A model generated the notes under the pieces. That model did no database searches. It was not told where the DNA came from and worked only from the letters and a program-made list of their open reading frames with translations. The position numbers and the translations under genes are program-made. DNA of 15,693 bases from contig MESS01000110.1 in assembly GCA_001771055.1 (NCBI GenBank), positions 5,434-21,126 of the forward strand, in the 5' to 3' direction. The stretch is from Caldithrix sp. RBG_13_44_9. GTDB lineage: Bacteria; Calditrichota; Calditrichia; RBG-13-44-9. Positions 6,741 to 13,648 of the stretch are shown here, one piece after another (within the stretch, counting starts at the first letter, position 1; every line of letters starts with the position of its first letter).

Positions 6741-7542
6741 CTGTCCTTTATTTAAACTGCTTTGGAAAATCCAGAAACCTTTTGTCATTTTCAGTTTTGT
6801 CTTCATCGGGTTCCTGCAATTCCTTATCATCTGGATTTTTAGTACCCTGAACTATGTCCCTATCTTTGAAGCGATTTATAATCAGGTACCTCCCCATTTA
6901 AAAGTACTGCTGGATGAGCAATTCATGTATCGTCTCTCCATTAAAGGGGCAGCTGCCTTTGGGATGAATCATCCTCTGGTATTGGTGATAATGGGAATTC
7001 TGGCCGTTGCCTATTCTGTCCGTCTGATCAGCGGTGAGGCGGAAAAAGGACTGCTGGAATTGCTTCTTTCCCATCCGCTGGAGCGAAACCGGTTTTTCAG
7101 CACTCTCTTCCTGTCAACCGCTTTTTTTCTATTCATTGCGGTGAGCGGCGCATTAACCGGTTCGTTTACCGCTTTGATGCTAAAAAAACAGGGAACAGCC
7201 GAGATCCTTATCAATTTGAGCAACATCGGAATAAATCTGTGGTTTCTTTTCTTACTGATCGCGAGTTATTCCCTGCTCCTGGCAGTTTACAGTAAAGAGC
7301 GGGGAAAATTCGGGTCCGCGGCAATGGTGATTACCCTGACGTTTTATCTCCTGCACTTTATCGGGTCGTTCTGGGAGGAATTGGCATTCTTAAAGCCATT
7401 CAATATCTTTAGTTACTATCTGCCGCAAAAACAGATGTTTGGCGAGATCCAGCTTTATCGCAATATTATACCTCTGGCAGGATTGACCTTTAGCTGTTTT
7501 ATTCTGGGAATGAAACGATTTTCCAGGCGGGATCTTCCCTGA
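6733..7542 (+). CDS. ABC-2 type transporter permease
   Basis: This 269-residue integral membrane protein has about six hydrophobic segments: near residues 17-38, 78-98, 122-150, 165-188, 196-212 and 245-260. It carries the ABC-2 hallmark after the second segment, SGEAEKGLLELLLSHPLERNRF, which resembles the 'E+GtlelLlstP' coupling motif of these permeases. The start codon lies inside the stop region of the ATPase gene (8-base overlap), the usual arrangement for partner subunits. A C-terminal positively charged tail (KRFSRRDLP) is probably cytoplasmic. The stop codon falls inside a small hairpin (7539-7559). Confidence 0.9.
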   Translation: MISCPLFKLLWKIQKPFVIFSFVFIGFLQFLIIWIFSTLNYVPIFEAIYNQVPPHLKVLLDEQFMYRLSIKGAAAFGMNHPLVLVIMGILAVAYSVRLISGEAEKGLLELLLSHPLERNRFFSTLFLSTAFFLFIAVSGALTGSFTALMLKKQGTAEILINLSNIGINLWFLFLLIASYSLLLAVYSKERGKFGSAAMVITLTFYLLHFIGSFWEELAFLKPFNIFSYYLPQKQMFGEIQLYRNIIPLAGLTFSCFILGMKRFSRRDLP

Positions 7543-7559
7543 AATCCGCTTGATTTCAG
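7539..7559. repeat. hairpin spanning the permease stop codon
   Basis: A perfect 8-base stem, CTGAAATC / GATTTCAG, encloses a 5-base loop CGCTT. No T-run follows, so it is not a standard terminator. It covers the TGA of the permease and places the only canonical in-frame rsmI start codon (TTG at 7550) at the loop edge. Confidence 0.45.
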
Positions 7560-8365
7560 AAAAGACAGTTAATTTTTCTATTGGATGTCTTGATGATATC
7601 ATTCAAATTTGCAATGATTCATTTGCGGAAAGGAAAAACATCGATACTGCTCAACATAGTCAAGGAACACTTTATCTGGTAAGTACCCCTATCGGTAATT
7701 TGGAAGATATTACCTTAAGGGCCTTGAATATCCTCAAGCAGGTTGATTTCATCCTGGCTGAAGATACCAGGACCGCCTCCCGTTTATTGCATCATTTTGG
7801 AATCAGCAAAAAAGTCGTCAGTTATTTTTCCTATAATGAGGAACGACGCATCCCGTATGTCATCGAGGAATTACAGGCGGGAAAAAATATTGTCCTGATC
7901 GCAGAGGCCGGGACCCCCCTGATTTCCGATCCGGGCCTTAAACTGGTAGCAGCCGCCATTCATCAGCAGATAATGGTAGTGCCCATTCCTGGAGCTTCTG
8001 CCCTGTTAGCTGCCCTGGTGGGAGCGGGAATTCCCACCGATCGTTTTATCTTCGAGGGGTTTTTACCGCGGAAGAAAGGAAGAACTAAAATATTGGAGCA
8101 ATTGGCTGCTGAACAGGGAACCATCATCCTCTACGAATCCCCCTATCGGGTTCAGAAAACTGTAGAAGATATTGTAAAAATTATGGGAAATCGTTATATT
8201 GTCATCGCTCGAGAGCTCACAAAGAAATTTGAAGAATTTATTCGCGGTTACGCTTCAGACATCTTAACAGCATTGTCTGAGCGAAAACTCAAAGGGGAAG
8301 TTGTTATTTTGATTGCCGGTATGGATTTTATTATTGAACAGAACAAAAAGAACGGACCACAATAA
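7550..8365 (+). CDS. rsmI: 16S rRNA (cytidine-1402-2'-O)-methyltransferase
   Basis: RsmI methylates the ribose of C1402 in the decoding centre of 16S rRNA using S-adenosylmethionine. Family motifs are all present in order: LVSTPIGNLEDITLRAL, AEDTRTASRLL, EAGTPLISDPG, PIPGASALLAAL and FEGFLPRKKGR. The fold is the tetrapyrrole-methylase type. The extra C-terminal helical domain seen in E. coli RsmI is missing; the chain ends soon after the core. The start is unclear. The only canonical in-frame start is TTG at 7550, giving a 37-residue non-conserved leader without a ribosome site. A strong site, GGAAAGGA (7627-7634), stands 5 bases before an in-frame ATC at 7640, which would give a normal N-terminus and 241 residues. 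The stop codon directly abuts the next ATG. Confidence 0.95.
   Translation: MISEKTVNFSIGCLDDIIQICNDSFAERKNIDTAQHSQGTLYLVSTPIGNLEDITLRALNILKQVDFILAEDTRTASRLLHHFGISKKVVSYFSYNEERRIPYVIEELQAGKNIVLIAEAGTPLISDPGLKLVAAAIHQQIMVVPIPGASALLAALVGAGIPTDRFIFEGFLPRKKGRTKILEQLAAEQGTIILYESPYRVQKTVEDIVKIMGNRYIVIARELTKKFEEFIRGYASDILTALSERKLKGEVVILIAGMDFIIEQNKKNGPQ
7590..7634 (+). promoter_or_regulatory. candidate promoter and ribosome binding site of rsmI
   Basis: TTGATG (7590-7595) and AATGAT (7613-7618) are separated by 17 bases and each match four of six positions of the -35 and -10 consensus. The Shine-Dalgarno sequence GGAAAGGA follows at 7627-7634. If used, the transcript would begin near 7625 with a very short leader and could only use the internal start at 7640. 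The promoter call is weak; the ribosome site is a good match. Confidence 0.3.
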
Positions 8366-9016
8366 ATGGGAAAGAAAAGTTTTACAATTTTACCTCAATT
8401 TATCCAAAAAGGATTTCTTAAAGGTCTTGATCCCTTTATAGAAAGAATTGTCCGTATTCAGGTTCATCCCAATCACTTCACCATTCTGGGGTTGGTTATT
8501 TCCCTGATCAGCGCAGTCTTTTATGCCAAACATAATCTCAGGCTGGGGGGGGTGTTCATCCTGTTAAGCGGCATATGTGACATTATTGATGGTAAAGTAG
8601 CCCGTAAAACCGGCCAGTCTTCGAAATTCGGTGCACTATTTGACTCCAGTCTGGACCGCTATGCTGAGCTATTTATGTTTTTGGGAACTGCCATCTATTT
8701 TGTGCAAAAAGATCATCCTATTACCAGTATCGTGGTTTTTCTGGCTTTGGGCGGATCAATGATGGTGAGTTATGTCAGGGCCCGTGCAGAGGGTTTGGGA
8801 TTTGAATGTAAGGTAGGCATCATGCAGCGGCCCGAGCGTATTGTGTATATTGGGGTGAGCTCTCTCATCCATCCCTATTTACTGGAATTGGTCATCTGGA
8901 TGATCGCTATTCTGTCCAATTTTACCGCAATCCAGCGAATGTATCATGTAAGGGTGCTTGAACAACAGGCTAAAAAGACTTTAGAAAATCCGCCGCCGGC
9001 CACCAGCAAAAAATAA
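8366..9016 (+). CDS. CDP-alcohol phosphatidyltransferase, probably phosphatidylinositol-phosphate synthase
   Basis: This is a 216-residue multi-pass membrane enzyme. The CDP-alcohol transferase signature D-x2-DG-x2-AR-x8-G-x3-D-x3-D is complete: Asp72, Asp75-Gly76, Ala79-Arg80, Gly89, Asp93, Asp97. After it come SYVRARAEGLG and RPER (155-158), which closely parallel the SYIKARAE...ERPER region of mycobacterial PgsA1, the enzyme that joins inositol-1-phosphate to CDP-diacylglycerol. Basic residues there bind the inositol phosphate. The next gene makes inositol-1-phosphate, which supports this substrate over glycerol phosphate or serine. The ATG directly follows the rsmI stop with no gap. A run of eight G (8545-8552) lies inside the reading frame. 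Confidence 0.88.
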   Translation: MGKKSFTILPQFIQKGFLKGLDPFIERIVRIQVHPNHFTILGLVISLISAVFYAKHNLRLGGVFILLSGICDIIDGKVARKTGQSSKFGALFDSSLDRYAELFMFLGTAIYFVQKDHPITSIVVFLALGGSMMVSYVRARAEGLGFECKVGIMQRPERIVYIGVSSLIHPYLLELVIWMIAILSNFTAIQRMYHVRVLEQQAKKTLENPPPATSKK

Positions 9017-9087
9017 AAAATGATAGAATAATCCGTTGATTGCAAAATTTTTTTATAAAAATTTCCCGCTAAAAAAATATCATTCAA

Positions 9088-9093
9088 TATAAT
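9088..9093 (+). promoter_or_regulatory. candidate -10 element before the inositol-phosphate synthase gene
   Basis: A perfect TATAAT lies in the AT-rich 121-base gap, 44 bases before the ATG at 9138. No good -35 hexamer is found 16-18 bases upstream, so the promoter may be weak, activator-dependent, or absent with read-through from rsmI. Confidence 0.35.
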
Positions 9094-9137
9094 CTGATAT
9101 CTGATTCGGCTAAGAGAAAAAGTGAAGGAGATTTGCA

Positions 9138-10466
9138 ATGGACAAAATGCCCAAGGTAAAGATCGCACCAGCCAAGGGAAAACTGGGTGTACTGACCCCG
9201 GGATTGGGAGCAGTTTCCACCACCTTTATTGCCGGGGTAATGGCCATTCGCAAAGGATTGGCAAAACCGATCGGCTCTATGACTCAAATGGGTACCATCC
9301 GGTTGGGAAAAAGAACCGAACACCGCGTACCGAAGATCAAAGATTTCATCCCGCTATCCAAATTGGATGATCTGGTATTCGGCGGTTGGGATATTTTTAA
9401 AGATAATGCATATCAATCGGCTATCACCGCCGGAGTGCTGGAAACAGGACTACTTGATAAAATCCGTCCGGAATTGGAAAGTATCAAACCGATGAAGGGA
9501 GTCTTCCATAAACACTATGTAAAGAAATTAAATGGTACTTATATCAAATCCGCCAAGACCAAATGGGATTATGCCCAGATGTTAATGGAGGATATGCAGA
9601 ATTTTAAAGATACAAACCGCCTGAACCGGCTGGTCATCGTCTGGTGCGGAAGTACTGAGATCTTTATCAAACCGGAAGCGGTTCACAAAAGTCTGGAAGC
9701 TTTTGAAAAAGGATTGAAAAAGAACCATCCCGCCATTGCTCCAAGCATGATCTACGCTTATGCAGCCTTGAAATTAGGTATTCCATATGCCAATGGCGCT
9801 CCCAATCTTTCTCATGATTTTCCAGCACTTTTTGAACTGGCCAAAGAGACTCACGCCCCCATTTCAGGAAAGGATTTCAAGACCGGGCAAACATTAATGA
9901 AAACCATCATAGCTCCCGGTTTAAAAGCCCGGATGTTAGGATTGCATGGCTGGTTTTCCACTAATATTCTCGGGAACCGGGACGGCGAGGTATTGGATGA
10001 TCCTGAATCCTTCAAAACCAAAGAAGAGAGTAAGTTATCGGTATTGGAATTCATTCTGCAGCCAGAATTATATCCCGAGTTATACCATAAATTTTATCAT
10101 AAAGTAAGAATCAACTATTATCCACCCCGCGGGGATAATAAGGAAGGTTGGGATAATATCGATATTTTTGGATGGTTGGGATATCCCATGCAGATCAAAG
10201 TCGATTTCCTCTGTCGTGACAGCATTCTGGCAGCTCCTATCGTTCTGGATCTGGCTCTGTATATGGATCTTGCACAACGGGCAAAGTTTAGCGGAATCCA
10301 GGAATGGTTATCTTTCTTCTTTAAAAGCCCGCTGCATTTACCGGATCTTTATCCCGAACATGACCTTTTTATTCAACAAATGAAACTCAAAAATACCCTT
10401 CGTTTCATGATGGGCGAAGAACAAATCACCCACCTTGGCGCAGATTATTACGAGTACTACCGTTAA
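9138..10466 (+). CDS. ino1: myo-inositol-1-phosphate synthase (L-glucose-6-phosphate cyclase type, NAD-dependent)
   Basis: This enzyme converts glucose 6-phosphate to inositol-1-phosphate (1L-myo-inositol 1-phosphate, also numbered 3-phosphate) using bound NAD. The 442-residue chain has the NAD loop PGLGAVSTTFIAGV (21-34), the active-site segments SGKDFKTGQT (243-252), NILGNRDG (276-283) and FKTKEESK (292-299), and a late segment IVLDLALYMDLAQRA. These match SGDD-KSGQT, N-LGNNDG and F-SKE-SK of eukaryotic and archaeal enzymes, with the lysines thought to act in catalysis. GAAGGAG stands 8 bases before the ATG. It follows the probable phosphatidylinositol-phosphate synthase gene by 121 bases, so the product likely feeds inositol-lipid synthesis. 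A strong terminator ends the unit. Confidence 0.95.
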   Translation: MDKMPKVKIAPAKGKLGVLTPGLGAVSTTFIAGVMAIRKGLAKPIGSMTQMGTIRLGKRTEHRVPKIKDFIPLSKLDDLVFGGWDIFKDNAYQSAITAGVLETGLLDKIRPELESIKPMKGVFHKHYVKKLNGTYIKSAKTKWDYAQMLMEDMQNFKDTNRLNRLVIVWCGSTEIFIKPEAVHKSLEAFEKGLKKNHPAIAPSMIYAYAALKLGIPYANGAPNLSHDFPALFELAKETHAPISGKDFKTGQTLMKTIIAPGLKARMLGLHGWFSTNILGNRDGEVLDDPESFKTKEESKLSVLEFILQPELYPELYHKFYHKVRINYYPPRGDNKEGWDNIDIFGWLGYPMQIKVDFLCRDSILAAPIVLDLALYMDLAQRAKFSGIQEWLSFFFKSPLHLPDLYPEHDLFIQQMKLKNTLRFMMGEEQITHLGADYYEYYR

Positions 10467-10474
10467 GAATTACC

Positions 10475-10508
10475 GGGAGAAAATCAGCATTGATTTTCTC
10501 CCTTTTTT
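10475..10508 (+). terminator. Rho-independent terminator after inositol-phosphate synthase
   Basis: A perfect 12-base-pair stem, GGGAGAAAATCA / TGATTTTCTCCC, with a 4-base loop GCAT is followed by six T. It begins 9 bases after the stop codon. Confidence 0.95.
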
Positions 10509-10569
10509 GATGATCATCTTTCTCTGGAAGAATAACAGTTAGTATGAAGGAAGGCATCCGATAGTAAAG

Positions 10570-11931
10570 ATGGGAATGTCCTCGAAAAAATCACCGCTGA
10601 ATGATATTCTTAAAACCTCCTTACCCGCGATATTCGATCTTTCTTCCCAGACCATCACCTGGCTGATCGAAGCAATTTTTATCGGGCATCTCTCCGCCGC
10701 CGCTCTGGCAGGAGTAGGTATTTCACTGCAGATTGTTTTGTTAACTCTGGCCATTTTATTAACGTTTGTCATGGGGTCGTCCATCATCATTCTGCGTTAC
10801 CTGGGTGCAGGTGATTCCTGGAATGCCAACCATGTACTGGCTAAGGCCTTGATGATGGGAACAATAATGTCCATTATCATTGGCTTGGTCTGGTATTTTG
10901 GGGGTACTCAGATTTCCCACATTATCAAAGAGGATGAACCGGTGGCAAGACAGTTTGCGGTACAGTGGTTAAAGACCGCATCCTTCTTCGCTCCCATCTT
11001 TGTGGTAAACTTTATTGCCCTGGGAATACTGCGCATGGCCGGTGATACCATGATCACCATGAGAATAAATCTTACCGCCAACCTGATCCACATTTTGCTT
11101 CTGCCGCTACTGGTATTCGGTGAATTCGGCTTTCCCCGGCTGGAAGCCAAAGGTGCGGCATTAGCCATTGGAATTGGCCACAGCGTCGGATTTATGCTCA
11201 CTCTCTACTACCTGCGAAGCCATAAATGTGTGCTTTTCTTATCTTTCAAAGAATACACTACTCCAAACTTTGAGACTTTCAAGCGCCTTTTTAAACTTGG
11301 ATTACCCACCACGGTGGAACAGCTGGTTTGGGCTTTTGGTCAACTCATTTTAAGTTTTTTTGCTGCCCGGATGGGAATAGTTCCTCTGGCAGTCCATCAG
11401 GTATTTATCCGGATCCAATCAGTCTTGTCAATGATCTACCAGGGTTTCGGTATTGCCTCGATGACCCTGGTTGGAAAAAATCTGGGTGCCGAGCAAGAGC
11501 AGCTGGCCTTAAAGACCGGACGCCTGGCCGGCCTGGTTGCTTTATTCACCTCCCTCGGAATAGCCCTAATTTTAATCATCTTTCAGAAATATATCCTCGG
11601 TGCTTTTACCAGCCATTCGCAGGTAATTGCTTACGGCCGACAGGTGATCTATGCCCTGGCCATCCTGCAGATACCCCGGGCGGTCAATGCTGTCTTTGCC
11701 GGAAATTTGCGGGGCGGAGCAGATTTAAACTGGTTGATGTGGTTATCTATTTGCAGTGTCTTCACATTTGAACTCATGGGAGCCTCTCTTCTAACTGTGG
11801 TATTTCATTTTGGACTGGCCGGTCTGTGGTCTATTCAATCGGTTGATGAAACAGCCCGTTTTTTCCTGAATTACTACCGGTTTCGACGTAAAAAGTGGAA
11901 ACGAGTAGAAATTGGGACGTCACCCCGTTAA
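10570..11931 (+). CDS. MATE family multidrug/ion efflux transporter
   Basis: This 453-residue protein has about twelve hydrophobic helices in two related halves, the normal size and layout for MATE transporters, which export organic cations or lipophilic compounds in exchange for H+ or Na+. Typical features are TWLIEAIFIGHLSAAALAGVG near the start, LRMAGDTMITMRINL in the first half, the second-half entry LGLPTTVEQL and LAVHQVFIRIQSV, and the late segment FAGNLRGGADLNWLMW. The substrate cannot be inferred. Its own transcript is likely, because a strong terminator lies upstream. GAAGGAAGG lies 15 bases before the ATG at 10570, rather far, and only 5-6 bases before an in-frame ATA. A second ATG at 10576 is also possible. 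Confidence 0.93.
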   Translation: MGMSSKKSPLNDILKTSLPAIFDLSSQTITWLIEAIFIGHLSAAALAGVGISLQIVLLTLAILLTFVMGSSIIILRYLGAGDSWNANHVLAKALMMGTIMSIIIGLVWYFGGTQISHIIKEDEPVARQFAVQWLKTASFFAPIFVVNFIALGILRMAGDTMITMRINLTANLIHILLLPLLVFGEFGFPRLEAKGAALAIGIGHSVGFMLTLYYLRSHKCVLFLSFKEYTTPNFETFKRLFKLGLPTTVEQLVWAFGQLILSFFAARMGIVPLAVHQVFIRIQSVLSMIYQGFGIASMTLVGKNLGAEQEQLALKTGRLAGLVALFTSLGIALILIIFQKYILGAFTSHSQVIAYGRQVIYALAILQIPRAVNAVFAGNLRGGADLNWLMWLSICSVFTFELMGASLLTVVFHFGLAGLWSIQSVDETARFFLNYYRFRRKKWKRVEIGTSPR

Positions 11932-11989
11932 TTAAACAGAAGGGCCTGTTGATATAACTAAAGAGAGTGAAGATCTTCTGGTTTTTGCA

Positions 11990-12015
11990 GCGGTATTGCT
12001 TCTTAAAAATACCGC
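11990..12015. repeat. hairpin in the convergent gap between the MATE and glycosyltransferase genes
   Basis: The arms GCGGTATT and AATACCGC form an 8-base stem with a 10-base loop. It lies between two convergent genes, where a bidirectional terminator would be expected, but neither strand has a T-run after the stem. A Rho-dependent or structural role is possible. Nothing else is seen in 11932-12079. Confidence 0.3.
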
Positions 12016-12079
12016 ACCCGGTGAAGTTGGTAAAAGAAAATTTTCTGATAGGTAAGAGTGAAAGCCAGTTTATTTATGC

Positions 12080-12775
12080 TTATCTAAAAAGATTATACTT
12101 CAGAATATACCAGATAGCAGAAAGGCCATCTTTCCATTTTATTTTTTTGCCTTCCGCATAGTTTCTCCCGGAATAAGAAATACCAACTTCGTAGATCCGC
12201 CAGTGACGGCGAGCTACTTTGGCAGTGATTTCCGGCTCAAATCCGAAACGATCCTGTTCAATTTTCACACCATCCAGTACTTCCCGGCGAAACATTTTAT
12301 AACAGGTCTCCATATCGGTGAGGTTCATGTTGGTAAACATGTTGGATAATAAAGTCAAAATTTTATTTCCTACATAATGCCAGAATAATAAAACCCGATG
12401 GGGTTCACTTCCGACAAAGCGCGAACCATACACCACATCAGCTTTCTCATCCAGGATAGGTTTGAGCAATTTATCATATTCCTGCGGATCATACTCTAGG
12501 TCAGCATCCTGTACAATCACAATGTCCCCGGTTACTGCCTGAAATCCGCTGCGTAGTGCCGCTCCTTTCCCCTTATTTTTTTCCTGGTAAATCACTTTAT
12601 CAACCAGTGATTCCAGCTGCTCTTTGATAACCTGTCTGCTGCCGTCATCGGAATAATCATCAACAATAATAATTTCCTTCTCTATCCCGGAAAGATTAAC
12701 CTGGCGTACTCTCCGCACAATCTCCTGAATGTACTTTTTTTCGTTGTAAACCGGGATGACAATTGATAACTTCAT
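12080..12775 (-). CDS. family 2 glycosyltransferase, dolichyl/undecaprenyl-phosphate mannosyltransferase-like
   Basis: This 231-residue GT-A enzyme begins with MKLSIVIPVYNEKKYI, has the nucleotide-binding VDDYSDDGS (Asp39-Asp40), NKGKGAALRSGF, the metal-binding DAD at 90-92 within QDADLEYDP, and YGSRFVG. This order and length match single-domain DPM1-like enzymes that transfer a sugar from a nucleotide donor to a polyprenyl phosphate at the cytoplasmic membrane face. No transmembrane segments are present, so it would be membrane-peripheral. The usual DDGSTDGT is here DDYSDDGS, a mild variant. It is the only complete minus-strand gene here, divergent from thymidylate kinase. The ribosome site before its ATG is weak. 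The acceptor and sugar are not determined; a link to the nearby inositol-lipid genes is possible but speculative. Confidence 0.9.
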   Translation of the reverse strand: MKLSIVIPVYNEKKYIQEIVRRVRQVNLSGIEKEIIIVDDYSDDGSRQVIKEQLESLVDKVIYQEKNKGKGAALRSGFQAVTGDIVIVQDADLEYDPQEYDKLLKPILDEKADVVYGSRFVGSEPHRVLLFWHYVGNKILTLLSNMFTNMNLTDMETCYKMFRREVLDGVKIEQDRFGFEPEITAKVARRHWRIYEVGISYSGRNYAEGKKIKWKDGLSAIWYILKYNLFR

Positions 12776-12891
12776 GTCTTAATTTATAGATATGCTGGTG
12801 ATATTTTAAAAAAACAATTAACTCATCCTCATACAGATGCATAGTAATATCCGGCATGGCAAAGTTAACCTTAAACCAGCTTGTAAATGAA

Positions 12892-13536
12892 ATGAAAATT
12901 TATAAAAATTTTATCTCTTTCGAGGGAATTGACTTCTCCGGCAAAACTACCCAAATTCAGATGCTGTTAAACCGATTGTCCTATCATCAAATTAAGCCGG
13001 TTTTGGTGAGAGAACCTGGTGGAACAACCATCTCAGAAAAAATTCGACATATTCTGTTGAGCACCGATTATAGTGAAATGAATGAAAGGACTGAACTGTT
13101 TTTATATGAAGCGGCCCGGGCACAGCTGGTGCATCAAAAAATTATCCCGCTCTTGGAAAAGGGTGAATATGTCATTGCCGATCGTTTTTACGATTCAACC
13201 ACCGCTTATCAGGGATATGGACGCGGACTGGATCTGAAAGTCGTTGAAGTTATCAATCTTTTTGCTACCGCCGGTCTTCAGCCTTATCTCACATTTTTTA
13301 TCGATATCGCCCCAGATCAAGCAGAAGAACGCCAGCAATCCAATAGGCATGAAAAAGACCGGCTGGAGAAGGGTGGATTGGATTTCTTCACCCATATTCG
13401 CAGGGGATTCTTAGAAATAAGTAAGAGAGAACCTGAACGATTCCTGGTTATTCAGGGGGACCGCCCGGCTCTAGAGATCTCAGAGGAAATCTGGATAACG
13501 ATCAAAAGTCACTGGAAAATCAAAGACACCCAATGA
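12892..13536 (+). CDS. tmk: thymidylate kinase
   Basis: Tmk phosphorylates dTMP to dTDP with ATP, an essential step in dTTP synthesis. The P-loop is EGIDFSGKTT (11-20), the dTMP-binding segment REPGGT begins at 40, the DRFYDSTTAYQGYGRGLD motif begins at 97, and a LID-like region DRLEKGGLDFFTHIRRGFLEI follows. The ATG at 12892 gives 214 residues and a normal N-terminus, matching the roughly 210-residue family. An in-frame ATG at 12856 would add twelve non-conserved residues, and neither start has a good ribosome site. In the P-loop, Phe replaces the usual Gly after the Asp, a tolerated variant at a non-catalytic position. It is divergent from the glycosyltransferase gene and followed after 112 bases by the S41 protease. 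Confidence 0.96.
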   Translation: MKIYKNFISFEGIDFSGKTTQIQMLLNRLSYHQIKPVLVREPGGTTISEKIRHILLSTDYSEMNERTELFLYEAARAQLVHQKIIPLLEKGEYVIADRFYDSTTAYQGYGRGLDLKVVEVINLFATAGLQPYLTFFIDIAPDQAEERQQSNRHEKDRLEKGGLDFFTHIRRGFLEISKREPERFLVIQGDRPALEISEEIWITIKSHWKIKDTQ

Positions 13537-13648
13537 CTACTCATTCAGAAATTGCCGGGTCAAAGAATTTTGTTTAAATAAATTATTGAAGAAACTTTTT
13601 TCAGCAATCACAATATACCTTTTATCATTTTCCTAATGGAGGATTTAA

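Noticed and set aside
9122..9370. Frame-shifted open frame over the inositol-phosphate synthase start
   Set aside because: A shadow of the well-supported synthase gene, without family motifs.
11990..12015. Hairpin as a bidirectional intrinsic terminator
   Set aside because: No T-run on either strand after the stem, so only a hairpin is reported.
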